A DNA stretch of 64,000 nt from Xylaria sp. FL1777 (Eukaryota > Ascomycota > Sordariomycetes > Xylariales > Xylariaceae), in contig MU400519.1 in assembly GCA_022578965.1 (NCBI GenBank), positions 434,001-498,000 of the forward strand. Reading direction: 5' to 3'. Positions within the stretch are counted from its first letter, which is position 1. Each line of letters begins with the position of its first letter. Under the pieces are notes generated by a model, which did no database searches, had not been told where the DNA came from, and saw only the letters and a program-made list of their open reading frames with translations. Positions 35,292 to 45,273 of this stretch are shown piece after piece. The translations under genes were made by a program, and so were the position numbers.

Positions 35292-36399
35292 ACTTTTAAA
35301 TTGGGTTTGCAGTGTATATACCAACCTGAACTACGATTCGAGGCGTAAGGAGGAGAACTTAGAGGAGCTAAACTAAATATGCTATCTAGAATGACAAAGC
35401 TAGATCTGACGTTCAGACTAACTACCAACCAAGTTTTGGTGTGTTTATGGTGGCAGGAGCTTTAAGAGACTGGCAAAAAGACATCAATCAGCCAAAGACG
35501 GCTACACAGCCTTTACAGGCCAGCATCAAGTTGAAGGAGGAACTTGGGCAGCCATGGGTGCAGATACCTACATCAATACATCAGAAGTTATCTGTCAGAC
35601 GTGGTAAACTGATCATCGACGACTCCACATGGATACCGAGTCTATGCATAAACTTGTTAACGGATCCTGCGCCCGCGCCCGTGTCTTAGCTCACTAGTGG
35701 TTTTCTTCGTGATGCGTAACCATTTGCTGGATGTTGTAGGTGAACGCTAGGAAAAGCTCTGAAGTAATACACTTTATCTATCGGTTAAGTGATGCCCATA
35801 TTATCTATACTTTATCAAGGCTAGGCGATCAGGAAATTTTAGGGATGCTAATAATATTTTAAGGACTGTTACGAGATCTGTTACCCCGCTCGTTACTAGG
35901 ACTTGTTTCCTATGCGTAACTTTTTGGAGTGTACGGCAGGAAATCCGAAGTAGAATTACGCCCCTACCTAGCGTGTTAACTCCATGCAGCCGGCTGAAAA
36001 CCCGATTGGATAGCTGTAAATACTGACATTACACATGTCTGCCAAATAAATACGTGAGAGCCGCTATAGCTAGATATAATTATTCTATGATCAATTGAAA
36101 CGATTTGAAAGGTTGCAGAGCTGTTTTTATCCGCCTACCTCTACTACATACATGTACTACATAGGTCTACCTATCTGTATTCCCGATCTCAACCTCGTCG
36201 ATTACTGCATATGCTTTGCATTAGACCAACTGACTGTGTTTAACACCGTGTGTTGTGCGGCTGATACACTATAAAAACTGTGCTTTGAACCTTTTATATT
36301 ATCAAGGCGGAGCGCCGGTGATGGCAGATTAATGGTGTAGAGCAGCGTTGTTGGACTTACTAGGTACTGATTAAACATCACCAACATCAATCACCTCGT
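35292..36399. other. A+T-rich segment with a diverged direct repeat
   Basis: No intact gene. An open frame at 35441-35689 (82 codons, not starting at a convincing ATG) looks partly protein-like but is unidentified. Two segments, about 35690-35775 and 35890-35960, share TACTAGG, ATGCGTAAC and GAAGTA blocks in the same order and may be diverged copies of one repeat. Confidence 0.35.
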
Positions 36400-36489
36400 G
36401 GGGCGGTGGCGCAGCTGGGAGCGCGTCAGACTGAAGTCAAACTTCAATCAATAATCTGAAGGTCATCGGTTCAAGCCCGGTCCACCCCA
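36400..36489 (+). tRNA. tRNA-Phe (GAA) with 17-nt intron, copy 1
   Basis: The sequence folds as a cloverleaf. Acceptor arm GGGGCGG/CCACCCC has one C5-A68 mismatch; D stem GCGC/GCGC; anticodon stem TCAGA/TCTGA with loop CT-GAA-G...A; T arm ATCGG-TTCAAGC-CCGGT; discriminator A. A 17-nt intron (36437-36453) sits one base 3' of the anticodon, the standard eukaryotic position. The A box (TGGCGCAGCTGGGA) and the B box (GGTTCAAGCCC) are both present. A T run, the RNA polymerase III terminator, follows at about 36517. The mature length is 73 nt. Confidence 0.85.
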
Positions 36490-39039
36490 ACGCTTAACTT
36501 TTAATGTTTTCTCTACCTTTTTTTTTTAATCATGTAAAGTTGTCTCGCGTAGGACGAGGCTACTACTACCTATGGGTGTTCTATAAGAGTAATCGATGTG
36601 ATCTTAGGTTGATTGGTAGAGGACTGCAACGGCTTGTTGGTGATGATCCCGCTATGCGGGTTTACAAGGAGGTCCTTCTTCGCTGAGCTCCTGTTGCGGC
36701 CTGTGAAGAAACAATAGGGTCTAAGGATGGTAGTAATAATCCATGTTGTCCGTGATTGCGCAGCAAGGCGCGTGTTAGCAGCTCGAACGTGGCAAACTAA
36801 ATGACATAAAGGGTAGATAAGCTAGCTAGCCTTACACGTTCGTTCGTACATGCGTCGTCGGTATGCGCAGTTCTTACCAAGGTAATTATGGACTTAATTA
36901 CGATGTTGAAGAAGCGGTCCGTCTAAGATGTTGTGAGATTACAATCAGGATTTCCTCCATTGTCTATTCTATAGCATTAATTTCGTCCCCGTTAAGACGG
37001 GATCAATACCAATTAGTTATTTTATTCTAATTCGGATCAATACACTTGAGTCTGGCCGAATCGGAGTATAAATATGTCCGCTCCTACGGCAAGATTAATG
37101 TCGGTGGGAGCTTCAGCCACTCCGGAAATCCACAAATTGTACCACATATGCCATAGAAGCCGTCTTTAATGCCCGCCATGGTCAGGCCTTAGTAAACACG
37201 GGTCATAAGTAGTCCCGTGTCCCTCAGGATAGTGGTCTGATACGGGTCGGACCAAGGTTGAGCTTGCAAACCCTATATGATCTATTGCGGGATAACATAG
37301 TGCCCGTGTCCTTCCATCTATAGAAGCCGGACATGCCGTAGCAGCCACGTAGTGAGATTGTAGAAGACTTTAGTGTAGATAGAACTGGTGATATGCAAAA
37401 AGAATTAACTATCTAACTAACTGAAGTACAAATCTCTTACATATAAAAGAAGCTGCTTTATCTAAAGGGCAAGTAGCAATAGGATTTTCTACTAATAGAA
37501 GATCATATTTAAGACTTAGTGAGTATGAAATGTAATAGATTCCTGTAGCATAAACTGACTATTGTCTGTATTTTCCTGGTAGTCAGCTGTTAGTGATGTA
37601 TACTATATATCGAGGGGCGATAACGGATGGTCCGTAGTGGTCCCGGCCGATTCTAAACGCTAAGCGTTGTAGGAATGAAGATAAGAGCGAGTAAAAGGAA
37701 TAAAGATAGAAGGGAGGAGGAAAACAAAGAGGAAAACGAAGAGGAAAACGAAGAGGAGGAAAATTACCTTAGTATTTACCAAGCAGTTAACTATCCCTCT
37801 TTTCACATTCATTCCCACACACTTAGACCCAGCCCTTTTAGATAGCTTCATTCATCATTTAGTCATTCAGTGAGTAACTAAATAGGTGTGTCTCTTTATG
37901 CAGCCTTTATATTGCACCCTTTTTCCAGGCGTGAGTCCTTACAAGTCTTAAGTGTCATTATACCGTAGCTGGCAATATATCAACAATTCGTATTAATACC
38001 TCTAACAGCGCCGCTAACGCTTCGTACAAACCTCGCTGTTTAGGATTGAAATATTCCCATATATAATTGCTTACGTGGCGAAAGTTCTTCTCTACCGGGA
38101 GGTGTCTTTTTTACATTACCATGTCCATTTAATCCTATATCCATTGCCGTTTTTTAGGCAACACCTCTTCCTGAAATCTAAATATCGGAATTAAACAGTT
38201 TTCCCACATCCAGTTAACTGCCCTCTAGCCTTGTTTCGTGGTAGGTTTAGTAATCATATATAACAAATAGTAGTCCACATCCAACAACAAAACATATTTG
38301 AGTTAGTCTTGGCCAACCTGACTTACAGAATCAACAAAATCCATTCTAACCAGTCATCTATCAAAGAAATAATTTAGTCGACCAGGAAGTGTGTAGCCCC
38401 TAGACTTCCCCTAGGACTATATTTGCTAGTAATTGCCAGCTGTTGTTTCCTACAAACAAGGGAAGCAAACCCATTCCTTAGCTCAAGCGGACAGAGAACG
38501 GAAATAGGACCATCACCCAAGTCCCCAAGTAGCGATCAGCAGGTTGGGGGAGGGGGGGTTCAACGCTTCACGGTGGATCAGAATTTAAACGTATAGAAGG
38601 GAGCGTATGCTGTTTCTTAGGCTGGGATCCTTCAGGGTCAACTGGTCTAGGTCGTCTCAATATCACACTCTTGTTGGGGTCCGCGGGATGAGATGTACGT
38701 TGGTCAAAGAATGCGTGCTGTAGCCTGTATCAACGATCCGGGATAATCCGGGACATCCGGGACCAAGAAGTATCATCACGGGTAGAGTCAGCCGAACACT
38801 TCCTCAGAACACATGCAGGGTATCACTGTTAGGGGTCGAATGCTTAGACTCAAGCGACTCTTCAATTCTTCTTGATCAGGCCTGTCTGGGAAGACTCACA
38901 GTGGAACAGGTTATGTAGGCAACGCGTATGGTTGAGTAGCTAAGCCACTGACTGAACCACAAATTGGATCTCCCAGCCCAACATACTCTTTCTTATACTT
39001 AATGTTGATTAAACGGCCTATCGATATCAATCACCTGAC
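36490..39039. other. A+T-rich spacer between tRNA-Phe copies 1 and 2
   Basis: No intact gene. A tandem GAGGAAAACGAA-type repeat lies at about 37715-37760. Segments near 37150-37170 and 37313-37345 share ATAGAAGCCG and a CCGTGTCC neighbourhood, suggesting diverged repeats. Open frames are short and of low quality. The sequence looks like decayed repetitive DNA. Confidence 0.4.
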
Positions 39040-39129
39040 GGGGCGGTGGCGCAGCTGGGAGCGCGTCAGACTGAAGTTAAACTTCATTCTATAATCTGAA
39101 GGTCATCGGTTCAAGCCCGGTCCACCCCA
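39040..39129 (+). tRNA. tRNA-Phe (GAA) with 17-nt intron, copy 2
   Basis: Identical to copy 1 in all mature positions, including the C5-A68 mismatch. Differences are confined to the intron: C to T in the first intron dinucleotide, and changes in the second half. About 40 bp upstream (GATTAAAC...ATCAATCACCT) also resemble copy 1. A T run follows at about 39137-39142. Confidence 0.85.
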
Positions 39130-41205
39130 ATGTCTACTTTTTTCTTCATTTTTAACTTGTTTGCTAGCAATATTACATGGGAACGCATCAAAAGTTTTTG
39201 CCTGTCTAAAGGTAAACTCTCTTGTTTGGAAAAGGGCTGTATGCGATTTCTGCCGGATTTGCCTAAACGGGGCAAAATCAGCAGCTTTAATTAACTATTT
39301 GCTCTATTATTACGAAAAGTAATCTCACAGTCATTGTTCTTTCTCCTTGGGTTGCAGGCTCAAAACAACATTCTTTCGCCATTCAGACACACAACACCTG
39401 CTTCATAGGCATCTGCATCAAGGTTTTGTGTCACGGTCAAAATGTTTTTTGGATGTTCATCGTAGTAGGCCCAGGGCCACCGACCGTACAAAGCGGGAAG
39501 AAGTTCGCCACTGGCAGACTGAGGGGGATACGGGATACGTTTAGTCTGGCTGCCGCTATCAGCGATGAGAAAACCAGGTACACTTACTGGGAAAGCACTT
39601 GCTTCTACGCATCGGTGCTCTCTCAAGTTCAACTAGAAAAGGAGGATTCAGTAGAACCACTATCATCAACTGGTTTGGCCCCGGTCTTCCGCGATCAGCT
39701 ATTCTGTAAGCACTTTACCGACTACGATATCAAGAAGCTTGAGCAAACTGCTGGGGACTGACTCTCAGGCTTCTGCAGATCTCCGCGATTCTAGCTAACG
39801 GGACGAAGGGCAAAGTTGGTAGAGATGGCCCATTCTACCGACGCGCTGAACGCGCTGAACACCTTGTACGACACCCTGATGCGTTGTTCGGTGAGACATC
39901 TAAACCGTACTACGCCAAACTGAGATCTATTAAGACGTCTCTCGTATCCAGAGGTGAAGTTATTCAGCCCTCGCTTATCTGGGACATATTAGTAGGGCGG
40001 ACCAATTATATATAGATTCAAGGATAGTCACCAAGCCCGGCAGGGTCTGGAAGTGAGGCATGGACCTTAACAACCATAACAGATTATTGTATTCTGAACA
40101 GAGTTAAGTGCTCAGTTCCAAGCCCTCATAGTAGCCCTTTTTATGCCGAGGGAAGTATGTTGAGTTAGCTTTTGAAAAATATCAAGCCACTTGTTCTACC
40201 ATGCATCTGGAATCATCTTGAATCCAAAGACACATGGAGAAATGAAACCAAGCAGAGAAGGCCAAAGCAACACAGGAGAGGTTTTCCCAGATAGCTCGGC
40301 CAGTGATTTTATGAATGGTATGATACGTTTAGCTTGGGCTACATGCCTCGCAACTATTGAAGCTGCTTTAACGTATACTAAAAAAAAAGCCAGAATTCTG
40401 GGCAAAGATGCAAGATATGCTTATAGAGGCAGGACTTAAGCAAAACATAAATAAAGATGCGAAAACCTATGACAAGTACTACGAAGATTTAATATATCAG
40501 AGCTTTTTCACGTTTCAGGTACAACCAGAACGTGTCACGTTTAGCAATAGCACTTTATTTTCCATTCTGATGAAGTAGTAGCCTTCGTAGCCTTCGTAGC
40601 CTTCGTAGTTTTCAGGCTCGTTCTCGGCGTCGTTGTTGCCCTCGAATTCCTGATGAGTATTCTCATCGCAGTCCTTCTTGGTGTCGGCTGGATTGTTCTT
40701 GCTGCCGCCCTCTTTGGCCTCCTCATACTTTCGTTTAGGACAGAGAGGGGCTACATATTCACGGTCAGTGGCCAATCTCTCGAACCAGGTCCGGGAATAT
40801 TACGCAAGGATACCACCAATCGACTGAGACGTGGTCGTTCAAATAGAAGTTTATGTTGGACCTGGGACAAACTACAGCTTTCTTAAAGGCCAGCAAGTCT
40901 TTCCAGGCCACATTTCAAGTGACCCGGGTGATTGACAATCAAGATGGTCAGGGTCCCTTATCGGATTGGAAATGGGCTACGAGACAAGGTCTAAGAAACA
41001 AGACAGGAATAACTATCTTCACCGGGTCAATACGTTTGTTGTTCTCTTTATAAGCAAGACTGCATAAAACCTAATCTAGATATATTCCTTGAAGATCTTT
41101 TGATTAGCACAAAGTATGCACTTGACAGAAAGAAGTATTTGCCTGAGGTTTTAATAGTAGGTAGGTAAAAAAAATAAAAATAAAAATGAAGAAAAAAGTA
41201 GGTAT
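39130..41205. other. A+T-rich spacer between tRNA-Phe copies 2 and 3 with coding-like debris
   Basis: Several stretches look protein-coding but broken. On the + strand, 39460-39761 gives a frame with GRLRGIRDTFSLAAAISDEK, and about 39773-40015 continues in another frame with GPFYRRAERAEHLVRHPDAL. 40191-40439 is a third piece. On the - strand, 40515-40775 has an acidic frame ending in an EGY repeat, encoded by three 9-bp repeats at about 40577-40605. I recognise no family, and the pieces cannot be joined convincingly. They are best read as relics of genes or mobile elements. Confidence 0.4.
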
Positions 41206-41295
41206 TGGGGTGGACCGGGCTTGAACCGATGACCTTCAGATTATAGATTGAAGTTTGACTTCAGTCTGACGCGCTCCCAGCTGCGCCACCGCCCC
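41206..41295 (-). tRNA. tRNA-Phe (GAA) with 17-nt intron, copy 3
   Basis: On the minus strand, with the same mature sequence as copies 1 and 2 and an intron nearly identical to copy 1. Its 3' flank shares about 24 bp (CTACTTTTTTCTTCATTTTTA-like) with copy 2 and contains several T runs. Its 5' flank differs from the other two copies. Confidence 0.85.
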
Positions 41296-42518
41296 GTTAG
41301 TGGAATCTCACCACCTCTTAAGCAGCAGTATGGACAAAAATCCGAGGCGGGTAGACCAGAGAGGAGCCGGAGGGTTTGATGACATTGTTGTCCTTGTCAC
41401 TGCTCTTTTCAGCTCGCATTCACTATCAATTGATTAATTTGCTCCGCGAGCTTACAAGCCCTTCAGTACACTACACAAATTTGATACTGAGTCTGCAATT
41501 AGGAAGCTCACTGCTTCCACATTCAATCTCCCAGAAGACATCTTAGAAACCTTGCGTTCCTGTAGTTCAGCCCCCTCTACATCATCCAGCTTCCGGCAAC
41601 ATAGCTCAAATGTAGTAGCTCACGGGAAACAGACTCTATACACGGACGTCTAGGGTTTCTTGGATTAACTCATACACTTTGCTCTTACCTATTGAGAAAA
41701 CAAGATTAAAACTGTTTGAACAACTTGTTTACAACCTACAACCCTTGCTTAACACACAACTGAGTGTAATACAAACTTAGAAAAGAATAGGTTATGTATG
41801 CATGGGGAACACTAAGAAAACTGCAGCAACGCATTACAAAGTCCATATTGTGTTAATAGTACCTAAAAAAAGAGCATGTTCATTGGTAAAGCTCATTAAT
41901 TGCCTTATTAAATCTGAGCTGTATAGCATTCGAGCATAGTATAACTCAACTAGTTACTTTCTCTCTTCCTTGATTATATGCATTTTAAGCATACTGGAAT
42001 CCTTTAATTAGAAGCTTCTTTCAAGTTACCAAGTAGGCTTAGCAATCTGTTTCTGCAATTGGTAGGAGCAGAGGAGCAATCATAAGTCTTAACGCTTGAT
42101 ATATGTATGTATATAAATGTAGCTCCTCAGTCACCTGATTGACAATCAGGTAAGCTGCGCCTGAGTAAAAAGTAAAAGCGGCGAGGGCGCTAGACCTAAT
42201 TTGCTATGCGCAGTACAAAATTGGTAAAACCTAGAATGGTACCTACCTATCTATCATACTACCTACTTCGTAGGTAGGTACATTTAATTGAGCTTGCGAA
42301 GAGTTACTTACCTTACCTACCCCTACCTTCCTACCTCTTACCTGCCGACCGTACGCGCCGCCACCACCATTATCAACAACAGCACCACTGCTGCTTATTC
42401 GTTTGCGCCCACTAACCAGTCAACCTACCTACCTGCCTACCCACCGCTACCAATTGTTTGCACGATCCCAGCACACGACACCCGTAGCTGTGTCTGATTT
42501 TACCTCTCACCTGCTACA
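41296..42518. other. End of the A+T-rich island and promoter of the HP1 gene
   Basis: 41300-42230 is A+T-rich with no recognised gene. From 42236 the composition changes. TACCTA motifs, including the perfect hairpin TACCTAC-TTC-GTAGGTA at 42260-42276, are followed by a CTACC-rich leader up to the HP1 start. Confidence 0.4.
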
Positions 42519-43755
42519 ATGCCGCCTGGTACGCGTCTTTCCCCCAGCACCCGGTCCCTGCTCTACTCTCGTGTTGATGTCGCGCTGGCGCTCTTCTCGT
42601 GCTTAGAGGCCGATGCATAGACTGACTCTCCCCAACATCCAGCTATAAGCGACGACGAGGCATCAGACGTCGCCGATTTTGATGTCCCCATCATCAAGAA
42701 ACGCGCCGCCGCCACTACAGCCGCGACCACCGTTGCTGCTGCTCTGAAAGACGAAGACGACCGCGACGACGATGATAACGAGATGCTCGACGTTGTCGGA
42801 GACGACCAGGACGAGGAGGGCGATGGCGATGGCGATGGCGATGAGGATCTAGAGGAGGACGAGTGCGCTGATCCCTGCCTGCCATTTCTTTTTTCTCCCA
42901 GTCGCTGCCTTGACCAGCTACTAATCCTTCGTCGCAGGTATATCGTTGAGAAGATCCTCGCCCATGTGCTGGAAGCCGATGTACGTCACGCTGATGTGCC
43001 TCTCACCCTCCACCCGTTTGCGCTAACAGACCGTAAAAGGGCACTCTGAAATATAAGGTCAAGTGGGAAGGTTATGACAAGAAATCAGACCAGACTTGGG
43101 AAGAGGAGGACAATTTGAGGTGTGTAGATTTGGGTTCTCCAGTGTCCAAAGTGCACACGTTTGTCTGCGATCTCGGTATCTGATTCGGTCTACGTAGGCA
43201 AAATGCAGCAGGAGTCCTTGACGAGTACCTATCGAGCGTCGGCGGTCGCGACACGATACTGGAGGAGGCCCAGACCGCGCTAAAGACCAAGAAGCGCGGG
43301 CGACCATCGACCGGCACACCAGCCAACGGCACAAAGCGACGGCGCAACGAGAGCCACCCGGCCTCGGCAACCCCGCCAGCTAGTGCTCGTGCTTGGAAGC
43401 CGCCGCAAGGGTCCTGGGAAGACGCCGTGGAGTCCATTGATGCTTGTCATGACGAAAACACGGGCAAGCTCATCGTGTACCTCACCTGGAAGACGGGACA
43501 AAAGACGCAGCATGACACCAAGGTTATATATTCTCGCTGCCCTCAAAAGGTATGTGACGCTTGGCCATCGAAGACCGCCGGAGCTCCTCTTCCATATTCC
43601 CATCTCAATCTCCCAATCTCGTTCCCAATTGATCTTATCTGCTCTGGTGTCATAAAGCTAACTAGAGTCTACTTGGGTGTCTGTAGATGTTGCAATTCTA
43701 CGAACGACATGTGAAGATCGTCTCCACAGGCAGCGACATGGGAAAGGACGAATAA
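42519..43755 (+). CDS. hpo: Heterochromatin protein 1 (chromo and chromoshadow domains)
   Basis: Six exons: 42519-42528, 42643-42862, 42938-42980, 43040-43119, 43198-43549, 43687-43755; 257 residues. The first coding exon is only 10 nt (MPP+G). All junctions keep frame, and the splicing restores DEYIVEKILAHVLEAD|GTLKYKVKWEGYD...QTWEEEDNL|RQ, an HP1 chromodomain with the aromatic-cage residues (Tyr of EYIVEK, Trp of KWEGY, Trp of TWEEE). An acidic stretch precedes it. The hinge carries a KKRGRPS AT-hook-like motif and KRRR. The C-terminal chromoshadow domain starts at WEDAVESIDACHDENTGKLI and ends FYERHVKIV. HP1 binds H3K9me and is needed for heterochromatin and, in Neurospora, for DNA methylation at repeats mutated by repeat-induced point mutation (RIP). 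It lies beside the A+T-rich island; nothing suggests a functional link to it. Confidence 0.93.
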
Positions 43756-45114
43756 TCTGGGCTCCGGAGAGGGCATTGGGAGCATACGTTGCGAGAGTGA
43801 ACTTGCGACGTTGGGTAACACTGTTTGTATGTGTGGGCTCATCGGAGATCAAGTCCAATGGGCGGGGGACTCTTGGTACGCGTGGAATTCTACGAGTTTC
43901 TTTGTGGATGTTGAGCTGTCACTTTCACGGCTGCCATAGCAAGGCATACAACGCACAGCGCGGAGTACTTACAGCGCGGAGGCGTGACATCTGCTGTGCC
44001 GGCATAAAAGAAATATGAAATACAAATATAATGGACATCTCTTACGGTACCGCGGTTTCTTCTGACGTGGAGGTCTTTGTATTCTTGTGGCCTCTGCCGG
44101 CGGGTGTCTACCTAGGTAGCTTGTATATGTATGTTCTGCATCGGCATGGCTTGGCTGGTTCGTTAATGACCTGGCGACTGTATCATGATGGACGTGAATT
44201 TGAGGGAAAAAGATGGGTGGCTCATCTTGGTGGCTGGTGTTGACCATGTACGTGTATGGGTACCTACAGTAAGTCCAAATAAAAGTACCTATCTAATCTT
44301 CCTGCACGAGGATACCAGTATGGTCGAGTGGCTGGTTACGGTGGGGACTCCAGTGTACACATACCCACTGCTAGTGTAGACTAGCAGACATACGGGTCTC
44401 AGGTACCTGGCTAGTCCCGGGCGTAGTCCCATTAAACCCCTGTCATACCCCACTCCTGATCAAGCATCTCGTTCGCCAGCCTTGCCATTTTTCGTCCCGG
44501 CCTGTCTTGTCCCGCACCAGCCTCGCTATTTACCTGCTGCAGGTGGGATGGCAGGGCAACACCAGTTAAAAGGCGTCGGTACCCGAGCTCTCACCATCTC
44601 ACCCTGCCTACTTCCTACAATCCTATCTATCTATCTACCTATCTGTTTGCCTGACTATCTCTCCATCTACCTCACCATCTATCTATTCATACATCCATCC
44701 CTCCACCCGTGCATCCCATCTTCCTCTCACTTGGTCTCTTTCTCTGAGGGTGTTGTTCTCTGCGCATAAGATCTAGACATCAATCGCATGAGACCATTGG
44801 TCCGTTGTGCGACTGTGTGACGGTGCTTACTCTAAAACAGCTCAGTAAGTCAGACATACTTTCTACTACACACTTGTCTCTCCTCCCCCACGTCTGATAT
44901 TCTCTACGAATACTGACCGACTCTCTGCTTTACAGACATCATCTTTCGGCTTCACACGATACCATTGCGAGTGTCGAGCAAGCCACCCGATTCCCCCGCT
45001 CTCCTTATCTCATAGCAACTTGCCTTGCCGGCTCGCTCGAGTCTCTCTCTCCCTCCCCCTCCTCTTTTCAAGTTTGCCCCGGATCCCCCGGGCAAACTCT
45101 CAACACCTGCCACC
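43756..45114. other. Intergenic region with CTAT/TACC simple repeats
   Basis: Simple repeats of the CTAT/CTAC type occupy about 44622-44695. Two possible exon-like signals (GTAAGTC near 44846 and TTACAG near 44935) could mark an intron in the leader of the small gene at 45115. No other coding sequence is supported. Confidence 0.4.
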
Positions 45115-45273
45115 ATGGTGAAAGAAAACGACGTCATCGCCATCATAATCATCGTCCTCTTCATCGTCCTAGCCGCCATCGCCTTCGGCATCTACCGTCT
45201 AGTCCACGTAGCACGAAACCAGGGTTCTCTGACGTCGGAGAGTAGCTCGGGGTCGTCGGACGGCATGGCCTAG
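45115..45273 (+). CDS. 52-residue single-pass membrane protein
   Basis: The ATG lies in an excellent eukaryotic start context (CACCATGG) at the end of a CT-rich leader. The product has a short charged N terminus (MVKENDV), one strong transmembrane helix (IAIIIIVLFIVLAAIAFGIY), a basic juxtamembrane segment (RLVHVARNQG) and a Ser-rich tail. The orientation would be N-out/C-in by the positive-inside rule. I recognise no family. The clean helix, the start context and the leader argue for a real small gene. It could also be the last exon of a spliced gene, since intron-like signals lie upstream at 44846-44935. Confidence 0.55.
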   Translation: MVKENDVIAIIIIVLFIVLAAIAFGIYRLVHVARNQGSLTSESSSGSSDGMA

